62,340 nucleotides of DNA from Nitrospirota bacterium (GCA_021826965.1 JAKAYA010000009.1:1-62340), one strand, 5' to 3'. Shown: positions 26,379 through 36,395, numbered from the stretch's first letter. Program-made: numbers and translations. The notes: generated by a model not told the origin, from the sequence alone.

Positions 26379-27629
26379 ATGGAAAAGGCTTTTGCAACAA
26401 TTTTGGGGGAGATTCGGGAAGACGGGGGAGGGTTTTATGCCCTGTGGAAGGGGGTACGGATATACTCCGTGTTCCAGGGTGTTTATGGTCTGGCCCAGCG
26501 GCGTCCTGTCGGGTTTGAAGCCCTGATCCGGGGTCGACGTCCCGATGGATCGGTGATGAATCCGGCGGATCTTCTTGCCGGAGCATCGGGTCTCGAGGAA
26601 CTGGTGACTCTCGATCGTCTCTTTCGGGCGGTGCATTTGCACAATTTCGTCCGCTTCCGGGTTCGGGGCGTCTGGATCTTCCTGAATGTCCATCCGGAGG
26701 TGGCCATCCATGGACGGTCCCACGGAGCGTTTTTCGGGCATCTTCTCTCCTATCTCGGCCTTTCGCCCTGGGAGGTCGTGATCGAAATTCTGGAAGCCGG
26801 TATCGGCGAACGCTCCGATCTTTTGGAGGCCTCCCGGTATTACCGTTCGATGGGATGCCTGATCGCCGTGGACGACTTCGGCGCCGGACATTCGAACTTC
26901 GACCGGATCTGGATGCTTCGGCCGGAAATCGTCAAGCTCGACCGGATGATGATCGCCCAGGCGACCCGCAACACCGACCTTCGGAGGGTGTTTCCGGAAA
27001 TCGTCTCCCTCATCCGCTCTTCCGGTTCCCTGGTTCTGGCGGAAGGCGTGGAGACTCCGGAAGAGGGAAGCATGATCCTCGAGACCGAGATCGATCTCGT
27101 CCAGGGCTTTCTCTTCGGACTTCCCCGCACCCAAATCGGTCTTGCTCCCTCCCCCGCCCTCGACACGGCCATGGAAGAGATCCGGTTTCACCGGTCGGAG
27201 AGGACGGACGACCGGGATCTGGAATATCTCTGTCGGGGGCTTCTGGGCGTTTCCCGGGAATTCCGGACGGACAATGCCGTTTTGTCCGACGCGCTGGTCC
27301 GGTCGCTCTTCGGGCTCGATTCCCGTCTGATCCGCATTTTTGTTCTGGACGGATCGGGTTGCCAGATCGGGGAGAATCTCTCCCGATCCCGGATGACCGA
27401 CAAGGGAGACCCGCGTTTTCTGCCGCTGGTGGAAACCCGGCAGGCCGACTGGTCCCGACGGGCTTACTTCCGGGAGGCCATGCGTCGTCCGGGGGAAGTG
27501 GTGGTCTCGACTCCGTACCTGTCGACCACGGGGGCGCATCTGTGCCGGACTCTGGCGATCTGCATCGGAGACCGGAACGGCGCCCGGATCCTGTGTCTGG
27601 ATCTCGACATGACAGGTCCTCGGGAATAA
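26379..27629 (+). CDS. YkuI-like EAL-domain c-di-GMP phosphodiesterase
   Basis: The 416-residue cytoplasmic protein has an N-terminal EAL domain (~20-265) with FEALIRG, EILEAG, DDFGAG, VKLDRMMI and LAEGVET, so metal and catalytic residues are mostly present and hydrolysis of cyclic di-GMP is plausible. The C-terminal ~140 residues resemble the YkuI_C PAS/Cache-like domain of Bacillus subtilis YkuI (LIRIFVLDGSGCQIGENL; WSRRAYFREAM; LCLDLD). That domain probably senses a small ligand. It lies alone between copA and a convergent cytochrome gene. Confidence 0.85.
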   Translation: MEKAFATILGEIREDGGGFYALWKGVRIYSVFQGVYGLAQRRPVGFEALIRGRRPDGSVMNPADLLAGASGLEELVTLDRLFRAVHLHNFVRFRVRGVWIFLNVHPEVAIHGRSHGAFFGHLLSYLGLSPWEVVIEILEAGIGERSDLLEASRYYRSMGCLIAVDDFGAGHSNFDRIWMLRPEIVKLDRMMIAQATRNTDLRRVFPEIVSLIRSSGSLVLAEGVETPEEGSMILETEIDLVQGFLFGLPRTQIGLAPSPALDTAMEEIRFHRSERTDDRDLEYLCRGLLGVSREFRTDNAVLSDALVRSLFGLDSRLIRIFVLDGSGCQIGENLSRSRMTDKGDPRFLPLVETRQADWSRRAYFREAMRRPGEVVVSTPYLSTTGAHLCRTLAICIGDRNGARILCLDLDMTGPRE

Positions 27630-27656
27630 CGGGAGCTTTCCTGTCAGGCGAGCTTT

Positions 27657-28415
27657 TTATTCCCCCTCGGGCTCGGGGACGGACCGGCCGGTGACCCGCT
27701 CGTATTCGGGAAGTTCGGCATCCGTCAGGGGCTTGCTTCCGTGAATCATGGAGGACAGGATGTCCGACCGGAACGTCACTTCATGCAGCACGATGCCAAA
27801 GAGGTGGCCGGCGATGAACCCCAGAAGAACGTACATGCACACGGCGTGAATGTTCGAAAGGATTGCGTTCAGCGTGTGGTGGAGGGGATCCGGGAGCGAT
27901 TTCAGGGACGGCAGGGGCCAGAACCCCCATTTGACCGAGGACCAGAGAACGCCCGATACGATCTGGACGGGAATCACGACGGTCAGAAGAGGAAGATAGA
28001 GAAACCGGGCCAATTGATTGTGTCCGGGGTCGGCGGGCGGAAGAAGTTTTCCCGCGGAGTCTCGGGGAGGCGAAAGGTGATGGAGGATTTCCTCCCGGAG
28101 GGTCTGGACCAGTCCCCGTCCCTTGAATGCGGGAACGATTTCCCGGAACCGGCTTGAGGGGTCCCCTTTGAAAAGCAGGTAAAACCTCCCCAGAAACAGA
28201 AGGATGAAAGCATATCCCAGGTAGATATGGGCTTTCTGGAACAGGGCCGTTGTCGGGCGGGAAAGCCCGAGCTCCTTGTGCCAGTCGAACAAAAGGTAGC
28301 TTTCAAACAAGAGGAGAACGATGAGGAGATTGGTCCAGTGCCAGAGCCGGAGCCGGATTTCCCAGATGGGGAGGTATCGGACCTTTCGGCTGGTCAAAGA
28401 TGGTGGGATATTCAT
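27657..28415 (-). CDS. Cytochrome b561 / hydrogenase-type b cytochrome
   Basis: The 252-residue membrane protein has four to five helices and well-placed heme His candidates: RLWHWTN in helix 1, KAHIYLGY in helix 2, and NIHAVCMYVLLGFIAGHLFGIVLHE in the last helices. This is the pattern of the Ni/Fe-hydrogenase b-type and cytochrome b561-like family, which passes electrons between quinones and periplasmic or membrane partners. No hydrogenase or c-type cytochrome gene is near, so the partner is unknown. The ATG follows AAGGAG at 6 nt. Confidence 0.85.
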   Translation of the reverse strand: MNIPPSLTSRKVRYLPIWEIRLRLWHWTNLLIVLLLFESYLLFDWHKELGLSRPTTALFQKAHIYLGYAFILLFLGRFYLLFKGDPSSRFREIVPAFKGRGLVQTLREEILHHLSPPRDSAGKLLPPADPGHNQLARFLYLPLLTVVIPVQIVSGVLWSSVKWGFWPLPSLKSLPDPLHHTLNAILSNIHAVCMYVLLGFIAGHLFGIVLHEVTFRSDILSSMIHGSKPLTDAELPEYERVTGRSVPEPEGE

Positions 28416-28520
28416 CCAGGGCTCCTTGAAAAAGTTCGGGACAGACGTACCCTGTCATTCTAGCGGTTCGGCGCGGGAATGGGGAAGAGGATATCTTGAT
28501 GTGGGGGCGTGACAGAGATT

Positions 28521-29216
28521 CTAGAGGTGGATGCCCAGAGAGACGGGCACGAAGAAGAACGGATTGGCGCTTCGGGCTGCTCCCAGGGGCTGGACGATCG
28601 CGGCGTAATCGGCTTCGATCTGGATCATGAAGAGGTTCAGGCCGATCCCGGCCTGAACGTAGGGAGAACCGCTGGTTCCCACAAAGACGTTTTGCGCGTT
28701 CTGGCCGTTGACCGCGACGCCTCCGTCCGCCGCCAGGTAGACGAACGTCCGGGTGTCTCCCAGAAGACGCACTTCCACTCCAAGCGTCACAGGAAGAACC
28801 TGGAAGGAGGCCTGGCCCGGTTGGCCCGGAAAGTTCAGGAGGCCGACTTCGAGTCGAAGCCCGAAGTTGGTGGTGAGCCAGCCGTTGATCTCCAGTCCAC
28901 CCCCGTAACCGTTTCCGACCAGATTGGCGAGCTGGAGGCGTCCGGGGACCTCCGGGAATCCAAGGGGGTCATCGAGGACGGGAAAAGGCCGTATGCCCAG
29001 AACGGTCACTCCGGTGCCCGGAACCGGCGCGGTTGGCTGATCCGGTTCGGGAGGACAGGGATGGGAGAAAAAGTCCCAGATCGTGTGGCCGCCCGACTCG
29101 AGGCTATAAAGAGGATCGCAGCTGTCTCCGTCGGCCCGGGCCTTCGCATTTCCGAAGAAAACCGTTCCCAGGACGAGGAGAACGGCACCCAGGACAGTCC
29201 AATTGTTTTTCGGCAC
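28521..29216 (-). CDS. Outer-membrane beta-barrel protein
   Basis: The 231-residue protein has a signal peptide (core TVLGAVLLVLGTVFF, cleavage near AKARA). An acidic Pro/Cys-containing N-terminal segment follows (Cys at DSCDP and HPCPPEP, perhaps a disulfide), then a barrel of about eight strands ending VPVSLGIHL. The GTG at 29216 has GGGGAAGG just upstream and lies 8 nt after the stop of the nuclease gene, so the two are co-transcribed. Function not recognised. Confidence 0.7.
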   Translation of the reverse strand: MPKNNWTVLGAVLLVLGTVFFGNAKARADGDSCDPLYSLESGGHTIWDFFSHPCPPEPDQPTAPVPGTGVTVLGIRPFPVLDDPLGFPEVPGRLQLANLVGNGYGGGLEINGWLTTNFGLRLEVGLLNFPGQPGQASFQVLPVTLGVEVRLLGDTRTFVYLAADGGVAVNGQNAQNVFVGTSGSPYVQAGIGLNLFMIQIEADYAAIVQPLGAARSANPFFFVPVSLGIHL

Positions 29217-29224
29217 GCCTTCCC

Positions 29225-30034
29225 CTAGTAGCGGGAACCGTCCCTTTCCCGGCGTCGACCATGGTGGCTCAGGCGTTCGAGTAGTGCCCGGGGATTCCGG
29301 AGATTGGAGGAACGGTTCCAGAGACGGTTGAACGTTCTCCGGAACTCTTCGGCCAGTCGGCGGTCGTTCGACAGGAAGAGGTTGTTGTCCTGCTGCCACC
29401 GGCCCCGGTGACAAGTCCGGGGATGACGTCGGCAACCGTAGGCCCCTTCCCCTGGAGGAGACCAGTTGGCCGACCCGGTCCGGAGGATCCGTCCGTCCAC
29501 CAGGTAAGCCTTCAGATGCATGATGTTCCGGCTGGAATTCCGCTTGATCCGGATACGGATGCGGGGGGATTGCCGAAGAAGCCAGAGACTCCGGTCATTT
29601 TTGTCCCGAATCTGCATGCGGTCCCGGTAAAGGCGGATTTTGACCCCCTTTCCGGCCATTCTGGCCAGAGTCCGGGCGATCTCCCGGTCGGTGAAAGCAT
29701 ACATGGCGATATCGATGGAGTGCCTGGCCATGGACAAGGCCCGGATGTCGATCTTTTCCAGGTTTTCCCGCGGCGAATAATGCTCTCCGTAGGGAAGGGA
29801 GGCGGCTTGTGTCGACGGAGACCCGGACAGCAAAACGCAAAGGGCCAGGAAGACTCCGGAAAGAAGGATTCCCGCCCGTATTCGACCTCCTTCGGAAGAG
29901 TTTCGCCCCTTGTGCGGGGCTTCTTGGCGGTTCGGCCGGGCTTGTTCCTCGCGGCGGTTCGGATTAAGATAATCGGGATTGGTGAGAAAGCCTTGAACCA
30001 CGCGTCTTTTCTCCTCTCTGTTTCCGGCCGGCAA
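29225..30034 (-). CDS. Exported phospholipase D-like nuclease
   Basis: Up to 269 residues. A basic N-terminal stretch is followed by a hydrophobic signal or anchor (54-72), then a single PLD domain with the HKD motif HxKx4DG at His173, Lys175, Asp180 and TGSANWS after it. Single-HKD proteins of the Nuc type dimerise to cut nucleic acid. The mature part is very Arg-rich, which fits DNA or RNA binding. The TTG at 30034 is the furthest start; a GTG near 30001 is an alternative. It is divergent from the thioredoxin gene with almost no gap, so promoters must overlap. Confidence 0.8.
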   Translation of the reverse strand: MPAGNREEKRRVVQGFLTNPDYLNPNRREEQARPNRQEAPHKGRNSSEGGRIRAGILLSGVFLALCVLLSGSPSTQAASLPYGEHYSPRENLEKIDIRALSMARHSIDIAMYAFTDREIARTLARMAGKGVKIRLYRDRMQIRDKNDRSLWLLRQSPRIRIRIKRNSSRNIMHLKAYLVDGRILRTGSANWSPPGEGAYGCRRHPRTCHRGRWQQDNNLFLSNDRRLAEEFRRTFNRLWNRSSNLRNPRALLERLSHHGRRRERDGSRY

Positions 30035-30058
30035 ACCTCAATGAGCGAGGATGTTCCG

Positions 30059-30511
30059 ATGAGTGATACTGTCGCCTGTTCCACCTGTCATGCCATCAAC
30101 CGACTGGTTCCGGGACGCTCTCTCGAGGAGGCCCGTTGCGGGAAATGCGGCAATCCTCTCGCACAGGAATCGGGACCGGTGATCGTGACGGACGACACGT
30201 TCGAGCACCGGGTCGTCAAATCTTCCCTGCCGGTTCTGGTCGACCTCTGGGCTCCCTGGTGCGGACCCTGCCGGTCGATCGCCCCCGTTCTCGAGGATCT
30301 GGCCCGAAAGTACCACGGGCGACTTCTCGTTGCCAAACTCAACGTGGACGAAAACCCCTACACCGCCCGCCAGATGGAGGCAATGAGCATTCCTCTCCTG
30401 CTGTTCATGAAGGACGGACGGGTTCTCCAGCGGCTGGTGGGCGCTTATCCTGCGACGGAGATCGAGAAGGCCGTCCGGGTCCTGGTCGGAGAAAACGTCC
30501 CCCATCCCTGA
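30059..30511 (+). CDS. Thioredoxin 2-like protein with zinc ribbon
   Basis: The 150-residue protein opens with a four-Cys zinc ribbon (Cys7, Cys10, Cys27, Cys30), followed by a thioredoxin domain with active site WCGPC (Cys68, Cys71) and the cis-Pro in SIPLLLF. This is the TrxC layout, a cytosolic disulfide reductase often linked to oxidative stress. ATG 30059 was chosen because GAGGA lies 7 nt upstream; ATG 30041 would add six residues. The M1 aminopeptidase gene follows after 33 nt and may be co-transcribed. Confidence 0.92.
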   Translation: MSDTVACSTCHAINRLVPGRSLEEARCGKCGNPLAQESGPVIVTDDTFEHRVVKSSLPVLVDLWAPWCGPCRSIAPVLEDLARKYHGRLLVAKLNVDENPYTARQMEAMSIPLLLFMKDGRVLQRLVGAYPATEIEKAVRVLVGENVPHP

Positions 30512-30544
30512 ACCCCGAACCTTATTGAAAGGATTCCCGTCAGC

Positions 30545-33142
30545 ATGTCCTCCTGCGAACAGACCCTGTACCAGCTTCCCCGGGATGTCCGTCCCGTCCA
30601 CTACGATCTCCTTCTCGTCCCCGATCTCGACCGGATGACCTTCACCGGAACGGTCTCGATCGAAGTCGAGATTTACAGGGACACGCTGGAGTTCGTCCTG
30701 AACGCCCGGGACCTCCGGATCCACGAGGCCCGGGCGTTTTCCGGCGGAACGGATTCTCCGCTCGAAATCCGGCTCGATCCCGAATACGAACGGTTGATCC
30801 TCCGGGGAGACCGCCTGTTCGGCGCCGAATCCCGAGCCGTTCTCTTTCTGTCGTTTTCGGGAGAGATCGGGGACCTTCTGGCGGGGCTCTACAAGAGCCA
30901 GTTCCGTCATCCGGACGGCACGGCCGGCGTCCTGGTGACGACCCAGTTCGAAGCGACCGACGCCCGACGGGCCTTCCCGTGCTGGGACGAGCCTTCGTTC
31001 AAGGCGACCTTCCGGATGACTGTCCGGATCGGCCCCGGCCATGTCGCCCTGTCAAATATGCCGGTCGAACGGGAGTTTTCCGGTCCCGACGGCTCGAAGG
31101 AAGTCGCCTTTGCCGTTACGCCCCGGATGTCCACATACCTTCTCCATCTCACGGTCGGTCCGCTGGAACGTGTCACCGGAGAAACGGCCAACGGGGTTGC
31201 CGTCTCGGTCTGGACGACACCCGGCCACTCTGCGGAAGGGGTCTTTGCACGGGATGTGGCTCTTCGCCTCCTGCCCTGGTTCGACGAGTATTTCGGGATT
31301 CCCTATCCCCTGCCCAAAATGGATCTGGTCGCGATTCCGGACTTCGCGGCCGGAGCGATGGAAAACTGGGGGATCCTCACCTATCGGGAAACGGCCCTTC
31401 TTCTGCCTCCGGGGGCCTCTTCGGCGAGAACCATGCAGCGGGTGGCGATTGTGGTGGCTCATGAAATGGCCCACCAGTGGTTCGGCGACCTCGTGACGAT
31501 GGCCTGGTGGGACGATTTGTGGCTGAACGAAGGTTTCGCCTCGTGGATGGAGGTCAAGGCCGTCGACCACCTGTTCCCCGAGTGGAACATGTGGGACATT
31601 TTCCTGGCGGAGGACATGTCCGAGGGTCTCGAACTCGACGGGCTGGCCCGTTCTCACCCGATCGAGGTTCCCGTCGCCAATCCCCACGAAATCAACGAGA
31701 TTTTCGATGCGATCTCCTACGTGAAAGGCGGCAGCCTGATCCGGATGCTGGAGCAGTTCATCGGTGAAGACACCTTCCGCCGGGGGATATCGTCCTATCT
31801 GAAACGGTATTCCTACCAGAACGCCTCGACCCGGGACCTCTGGACAGTCCTTGGCCAGGCCTCCGGCCAGGACATCCGTTCGGTCATGGAGGGCTGGACC
31901 CGGAGCATGGGATACCCGGTCATTCTTCCCGGCGCGGACGGAACCGTCGTCCAGAGGCCGTTCTTCAACCATCCCGTGGCGATGGAGCGCTCCCGGAGGG
32001 AACCCGACGGACGCGTCTGGCCGGTCATGCTGTTTCTCTCCAGCGGGAAGGAGCATCGGCCCTGGCTTCTGAAAGGGGAAAAGGCCAGCCTTCCGCCCCC
32101 ACCGGAGGGGCGGACGTGGGAAAGCCTGAACACGGGGCATACCGGCTTTTTCCGGGTGCTCGAGGACGAGCGTTCGCGATCCCTCCGGCGGGAAGCGATC
32201 CGGGCGGGGACGATTCCGGTCGCCGACCGTCTCGGGTTCGCGAATGATCTGTTCGCACTCGGCCGGGCCGGCCTTCTGCCTTTGTCCGAATACCTCGGGA
32301 CGCTTCCCGTCTACCGTCAGGAAGACCGGTATATCGTCTGGGCCGATATTGCCTCGCATCTGGGCTGGCTCCAGGGTCTTCTGGCCTTTTCCGATGGCTG
32401 GGAGATTTTCGATCCGTTCGTCGTTTTCCTGATGACGGACGCGTTCCGGAAAACGGGCTGGGAAGTGTCTCCCGACGACTCCCACCAGAAGAGACTTTTG
32501 CGGTCTCTTCTCCTGTCCGGACTGGGTCTTCACGGGGACACTCCGACATCCGAACGGTGCGGGCAGCTCTTTTCAGAACGGGTTCGTCGTCCGGACGCGA
32601 TACACCCGGATTTGCGCCTCGCCATTTACCGGACGGTGGCTTCTTCCGGGGATCCGGACCTGCACCGGACGTTCCGGTCCCTGGCGGAGGAGGCGGAAAG
32701 CCAGGAAGAGAAGAACCGCCTCTATTCGGCCATGGCCGCCTTCCGTCGTCCGGACTGCCTCCGGACGACCCTGGAGTTTGCGGTCTCGTCCGCCGTCCGG
32801 ATCCAGGACACGGTGAGCATCGTTTCCCAGGTCGGGGCCAACTCCTGGGGAGAGGATGTGGCGTGGGACTTCTTTCGGGAGAACTTCGACCTGTTCCGAA
32901 AACGCTATGAAGCCGGCGGGTTCGCCCTGCAGCGACTCGTCAAGGGGGTCAGTGAAGGTTTCCGGACAAGGGAGAGGAAGGAGGAGGTCGCCGGCTTTTT
33001 CTCTTCCCATCCGCTCGACGGCGCCCGGCGCGCGATCGAGCAGGTCCTCGAAACGATCGATCTCCGGGCAAGCGTCCTCGCGCTTCAGGGGGATTCCCTC
33101 CGGAAAGCGCTGGCGTCTCAGGACCTTCTGAAAGCCCAGTGA
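30545..33142 (+). CDS. pepN: M1-family metallo-aminopeptidase
   Basis: The 865-residue gluzincin peptidase removes N-terminal residues from peptides. The exopeptidase motif GAMENWG, zinc site HEMAHQWFGD...LNEGFASWME, and a C-terminal ERAP1-like helical domain (~530-860) are all present. Size and order fit the tricorn-interacting-factor F2/F3 and puromycin-sensitive subgroup, which can trim peptides released by proteasome-like proteases. A proteasome is encoded 15 kb away, so a downstream role in peptide turnover is reasonable (inference). AAGGA precedes the ATG. Confidence 0.95.
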   Translation: MSSCEQTLYQLPRDVRPVHYDLLLVPDLDRMTFTGTVSIEVEIYRDTLEFVLNARDLRIHEARAFSGGTDSPLEIRLDPEYERLILRGDRLFGAESRAVLFLSFSGEIGDLLAGLYKSQFRHPDGTAGVLVTTQFEATDARRAFPCWDEPSFKATFRMTVRIGPGHVALSNMPVEREFSGPDGSKEVAFAVTPRMSTYLLHLTVGPLERVTGETANGVAVSVWTTPGHSAEGVFARDVALRLLPWFDEYFGIPYPLPKMDLVAIPDFAAGAMENWGILTYRETALLLPPGASSARTMQRVAIVVAHEMAHQWFGDLVTMAWWDDLWLNEGFASWMEVKAVDHLFPEWNMWDIFLAEDMSEGLELDGLARSHPIEVPVANPHEINEIFDAISYVKGGSLIRMLEQFIGEDTFRRGISSYLKRYSYQNASTRDLWTVLGQASGQDIRSVMEGWTRSMGYPVILPGADGTVVQRPFFNHPVAMERSRREPDGRVWPVMLFLSSGKEHRPWLLKGEKASLPPPPEGRTWESLNTGHTGFFRVLEDERSRSLRREAIRAGTIPVADRLGFANDLFALGRAGLLPLSEYLGTLPVYRQEDRYIVWADIASHLGWLQGLLAFSDGWEIFDPFVVFLMTDAFRKTGWEVSPDDSHQKRLLRSLLLSGLGLHGDTPTSERCGQLFSERVRRPDAIHPDLRLAIYRTVASSGDPDLHRTFRSLAEEAESQEEKNRLYSAMAAFRRPDCLRTTLEFAVSSAVRIQDTVSIVSQVGANSWGEDVAWDFFRENFDLFRKRYEAGGFALQRLVKGVSEGFRTRERKEEVAGFFSSHPLDGARRAIEQVLETIDLRASVLALQGDSLRKALASQDLLKAQ

Positions 33143-33156
33143 GATCCTCTCGCTCT

Positions 33157-33876
33157 CTATCCAACGAAGACCGACGGTTTCTGGAAATGGGAATGGATGT
33201 AGGTTTCGATCAGAAGATCGACGAGCGTCCGGGGATCCGCATGGGTGACGATCCGGGACCCGGTTGATTTCTGGATCTGACGGACGATGTCCGGAAGAAT
33301 TTTCGTGATTCCTCCCGTGCCTTCGAGAACGCCGATCAGCTTGCCTTCGTCGTAGGCGATGGAAAACTCTCCGAGCGTGCCGGAGTGTCCGCCGATAATC
33401 ACGATCACGTCGCTGGAACGGATGTTGATGACTTCCCGGCCCATGAGCCCCGACCCCGTAAAGATAATCATGTCGAACAGGTCGTTGGGCGAATTGTACC
33501 GGTCGAGGTGTTCCTGCTCGGACAGGGCGGGCGAAATGCCGATGGACAGCCCTCCGACCGACTTGAATCCCCGGGACGCTTCGTAGGGGTAGCCGGGACA
33601 GGCCCCCGTGATCAGCCCGAGCTTTCTCTCGGCCACCGCCTGTCCGAGCCGGTAGGCGGTCTGTCGCTGTTCGTCGGGCAGATCCCCGGAAGCCGATCCC
33701 ATGACGCCGACGGTAAAGGTTCGCCCTTCGGTGCGGGCGTATCGACCGGGATCCCGGTCGAAAGTCCGCGCGCATTCCGGTTCGTGGAAATAGTGCAGAT
33801 GTCCCTCGTGGATCCGGACGGCCGCGGCACCTTTCAGCTGGAGGATGGGCGTGTTGCAGACAGGATCGATGGTCAT
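33157..33876 (-). CDS. YHS domain - LOG family fusion protein
   Basis: The 239-residue protein has two parts. Residues 1-45 form a YHS-type metal-binding module (IDPVCNTPI; YFHEPECARTFDRDPGRY), although the usual second Cys of YFC is His. Residues ~53-230 form a Rossmann-like LOG domain (VGVMGSASG; GLITGACPGYPYEA; GGHSGTLGEFSIAYDEGK). LOG proteins include nucleotide 5'-monophosphate phosphoribohydrolases; the PGGxGTxxE motif has lost its Pro here. The fusion suggests a metal- or redox-linked nucleotide function, but none is established. GGGAGA lies upstream of the ATG. Confidence 0.82.
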   Translation of the reverse strand: MTIDPVCNTPILQLKGAAAVRIHEGHLHYFHEPECARTFDRDPGRYARTEGRTFTVGVMGSASGDLPDEQRQTAYRLGQAVAERKLGLITGACPGYPYEASRGFKSVGGLSIGISPALSEQEHLDRYNSPNDLFDMIIFTGSGLMGREVINIRSSDVIVIIGGHSGTLGEFSIAYDEGKLIGVLEGTGGITKILPDIVRQIQKSTGSRIVTHADPRTLVDLLIETYIHSHFQKPSVFVG

Positions 33877-33932
33877 GGAAATCTCCCGGAAAAGGGGTGG
33901 AGGATTGGAAAGACATCATATTGGAGGAAAAC

Positions 33933-34289
33933 ATGCTCCCGTTCAAGCCGGATGAAGGGCCGGTCGTCGTAAGGGCTTTCGCCGTCTTTCTTCTGGCCGG
34001 TGTCCTGGAGGTGGGAGGAGGGTTCGGTGTCTGGAAGTGGTTCCGGGAAGGAAGCCCTCTGGGATGGGGGCTTGCCGGGATGGCGGTCCTGGCGCTCTAT
34101 GGGGTGGCGGCGGCTCTTTCTCCCCTGGAATTCGGCCGGGCTTACGCCGCTTACGGGGGAGTTTTTGTCGTCCTGTCCATCGCCTGGGGCGCGGCGTTCG
34201 ACGGGTTTCGTCCGGATGCCCGGGACTGGACCGGCGCACTTCTGATCCTGACCGGGATTGTGTTTATGGTCTGGGGACGAAAAGGATGA
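33933..34289 (+). CDS. YnfA/UPF0060-family small membrane protein
   Basis: The 118-residue protein has four hydrophobic helices with the family patterns [33 protein letters not shown] and [15 protein letters not shown]. YnfA proteins resemble small multidrug exporters. ATG 33933 was chosen because GGAGG precedes it at 5 nt; the frame is open to 33897. Its end overlaps the uvrB start by 4 nt (ATGA), so the two are coupled. Confidence 0.88.
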   Translation: MLPFKPDEGPVVVRAFAVFLLAGVLEVGGGFGVWKWFREGSPLGWGLAGMAVLALYGVAAALSPLEFGRAYAAYGGVFVVLSIAWGAAFDGFRPDARDWTGALLILTGIVFMVWGRKG

Positions 34290-36391
34290 GCGCGAATCCG
34301 TCCGGATCGCCTTCCGGCTCCGGTGAAAAGACGAAGACGGAGTTGTCCGGGCAAATCTTCCGGCTGGCTTCTGCATTTTCTCCCTCCGGGGACCAGGAAC
34401 GGGCGATCGACGTCCTGTCCGAAGGCGTTCTGTCGGGAAAGGCCCATCAGACCCTGCTGGGAGTCACCGGGTCCGGGAAGACCTTCACGATGGCCAACGT
34501 CATCGAGCGCGTCCAGAAACCTTCCCTGATCCTTGCGCCGAACAAGACTCTCGCCGCCCAGCTCTACCGGGAGTTCAAGGCGTTTTTCCCTGACAACCGG
34601 GTGGAGTATTTCGTCAGCTATTACGACTATTATCAGCCTGAAGCGTATATTCCCTCCACCGACACCTATATCGAAAAGGATTCGGCGGTCAACGACCTCA
34701 TCGACCGCATGCGTCATTCCGCGACATCCTCCCTTCTGGAAAGGCGGGATACGGTCGTCGTGGCGTCGGTATCCTGTATTTACGGGCTGGGGTCTCCGGA
34801 GTCCTACCAGAAGATGCACCTCTACCTGGAGAGAGGCCAGATTCTGTCCCGGGAAAAGCTGATCGAGCGGCTGGTCACGATCCAGTATCAGAGAAACGAC
34901 ATCGAGTTGACCCGGGGAACCTTCCGGGTCCGGGGAGACGTGGTCGATATCATTCCGGCCTCCTATGAAGACCGCGCAATCCGGGTGGAGCTGTTTGGAG
35001 ACGAAATCGAGAGGATCCGGGAAATGGACCCCCTGACCGGTCACGAACTGGCCGTCATCCCTTCGGTCATCATTTATCCGGGAACCCACTACGTCCTGCC
35101 TCCGGACGAACTCGACCGGGCGATGGCCGGCATCGAAGAGGAGCTGCACCTCCGTATCCGGGAGTTCCGGCAGTCCGGGAAACTTCTGGAAGCCCAAAGG
35201 ATCGAGCAGAGAACTCTGTTCGACCTCGAAATGATTCGGGAAATCGGATATTGCCACGGAATCGAAAACTACTCGCGCCACCTGTCGGGACGAAAGGCGG
35301 GAGATCCGCCGCCGACGCTCTTCGACTATTTTCCGCGGGACTTTCTGGTGATCGTCGACGAAAGCCATGTCGCCATCCCCCAGGTGGGAGGCATGTACCA
35401 CGGAGATTATTCCCGGAAAAAAAGCCTGGTGGAGTATGGCTTTCGTCTCCCGTCCGCATTTGACAACCGACCCCTCAAATTTTTCGAGTTCGAGCAGACG
35501 ATCCCCCAGTCCCTCTATGTTTCGGCGACGCCGGGCCCCTACGAGCTCCGGATGTCGGACGGGGTGACGGTGGAGCAGATCATCCGGCCGACAGGCCTGT
35601 GTGATCCGGAGATCGAAGTGGTTCCCGCCACCCACCAGGTGGACCACCTTCTGGGAGAGATCCGCCCGACGGTGGAGAGGGGAGACAGGGTCCTGGTCAC
35701 GACCCTGACGAAGAAGATGGCGGAAAACCTGACGGAGTACCTCCAGGAGAGACAGGTTCGCGTCCGGTACCTGCATTCCGAGATCGACACGCTGGAACGG
35801 ATGGAAATTCTGCGCGACCTTCGAAAAGGGGAGTTCGACGTTCTGGTGGGCATCAACCTGTTGCGCGAAGGTCTGGATTTGCCGGAAGTGTCTCTGGTGG
35901 CGATTCTGGACGCCGACCGGGAAGGATTTCTCCGCTCCAGGCGGTCCCTGATCCAGACGGCGGGCCGTGCGGCCCGAAACGTCCGGGGCCGGGTCATCTT
36001 CTACGCGGACCAGGTGACCGGATCCATGATGGAGGCGATCGAGGAAACCCGACGCCGGCGGGAGATCCAGCTCGCCTACAATCGGGAAAAGGGAATCGTT
36101 CCCCGCGGGATCCAGAAGGAAATTCACGAAAGCCTTTATGCGGTGTCCGAAGGCGACTATGTCGATGTGACCCTTGTGGAGGGCGTTCGTTCACGAATGG
36201 AGGAGAAAGGAGGGGAAGCGCTCCCGGATGCCGAAATCCGGAAGCTGATGGAAAAAGCCGCTTCGGATCTCGAATTCGAGAAGGCCGCTCACTATCGGGA
36301 CATCCTCCGTGCCCGGGGCCGGGATCCGGACGGAAAGAACGTGACCGTCGGAAAACCGGGAAGGCGCAAGAGGCGGTCCGGCCCCGCGTGA
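34286..36391 (+). CDS. uvrB: Excinuclease ABC subunit B
   Basis: UvrB is the damage-verifying helicase-like subunit of nucleotide excision repair. At 701 residues it is slightly longer than usual, with a Ser/Lys-rich N-terminal extension of ~25 residues. Walker A is GVTGSGKT (59-66), the beta-hairpin [12 protein letters not shown] is intact, motif VIVDESHV and the later helicase motifs (GRAARN) are present, and a C-terminal UVR domain ([11 protein letters not shown]) binds UvrC. uvrA and uvrC are not in this window. Confidence 0.98.
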   Translation: MSANPSGSPSGSGEKTKTELSGQIFRLASAFSPSGDQERAIDVLSEGVLSGKAHQTLLGVTGSGKTFTMANVIERVQKPSLILAPNKTLAAQLYREFKAFFPDNRVEYFVSYYDYYQPEAYIPSTDTYIEKDSAVNDLIDRMRHSATSSLLERRDTVVVASVSCIYGLGSPESYQKMHLYLERGQILSREKLIERLVTIQYQRNDIELTRGTFRVRGDVVDIIPASYEDRAIRVELFGDEIERIREMDPLTGHELAVIPSVIIYPGTHYVLPPDELDRAMAGIEEELHLRIREFRQSGKLLEAQRIEQRTLFDLEMIREIGYCHGIENYSRHLSGRKAGDPPPTLFDYFPRDFLVIVDESHVAIPQVGGMYHGDYSRKKSLVEYGFRLPSAFDNRPLKFFEFEQTIPQSLYVSATPGPYELRMSDGVTVEQIIRPTGLCDPEIEVVPATHQVDHLLGEIRPTVERGDRVLVTTLTKKMAENLTEYLQERQVRVRYLHSEIDTLERMEILRDLRKGEFDVLVGINLLREGLDLPEVSLVAILDADREGFLRSRRSLIQTAGRAARNVRGRVIFYADQVTGSMMEAIEETRRRREIQLAYNREKGIVPRGIQKEIHESLYAVSEGDYVDVTLVEGVRSRMEEKGGEALPDAEIRKLMEKAASDLEFEKAAHYRDILRARGRDPDGKNVTVGKPGRRKRRSGPA

Positions 36392-36395
36392 CCGG

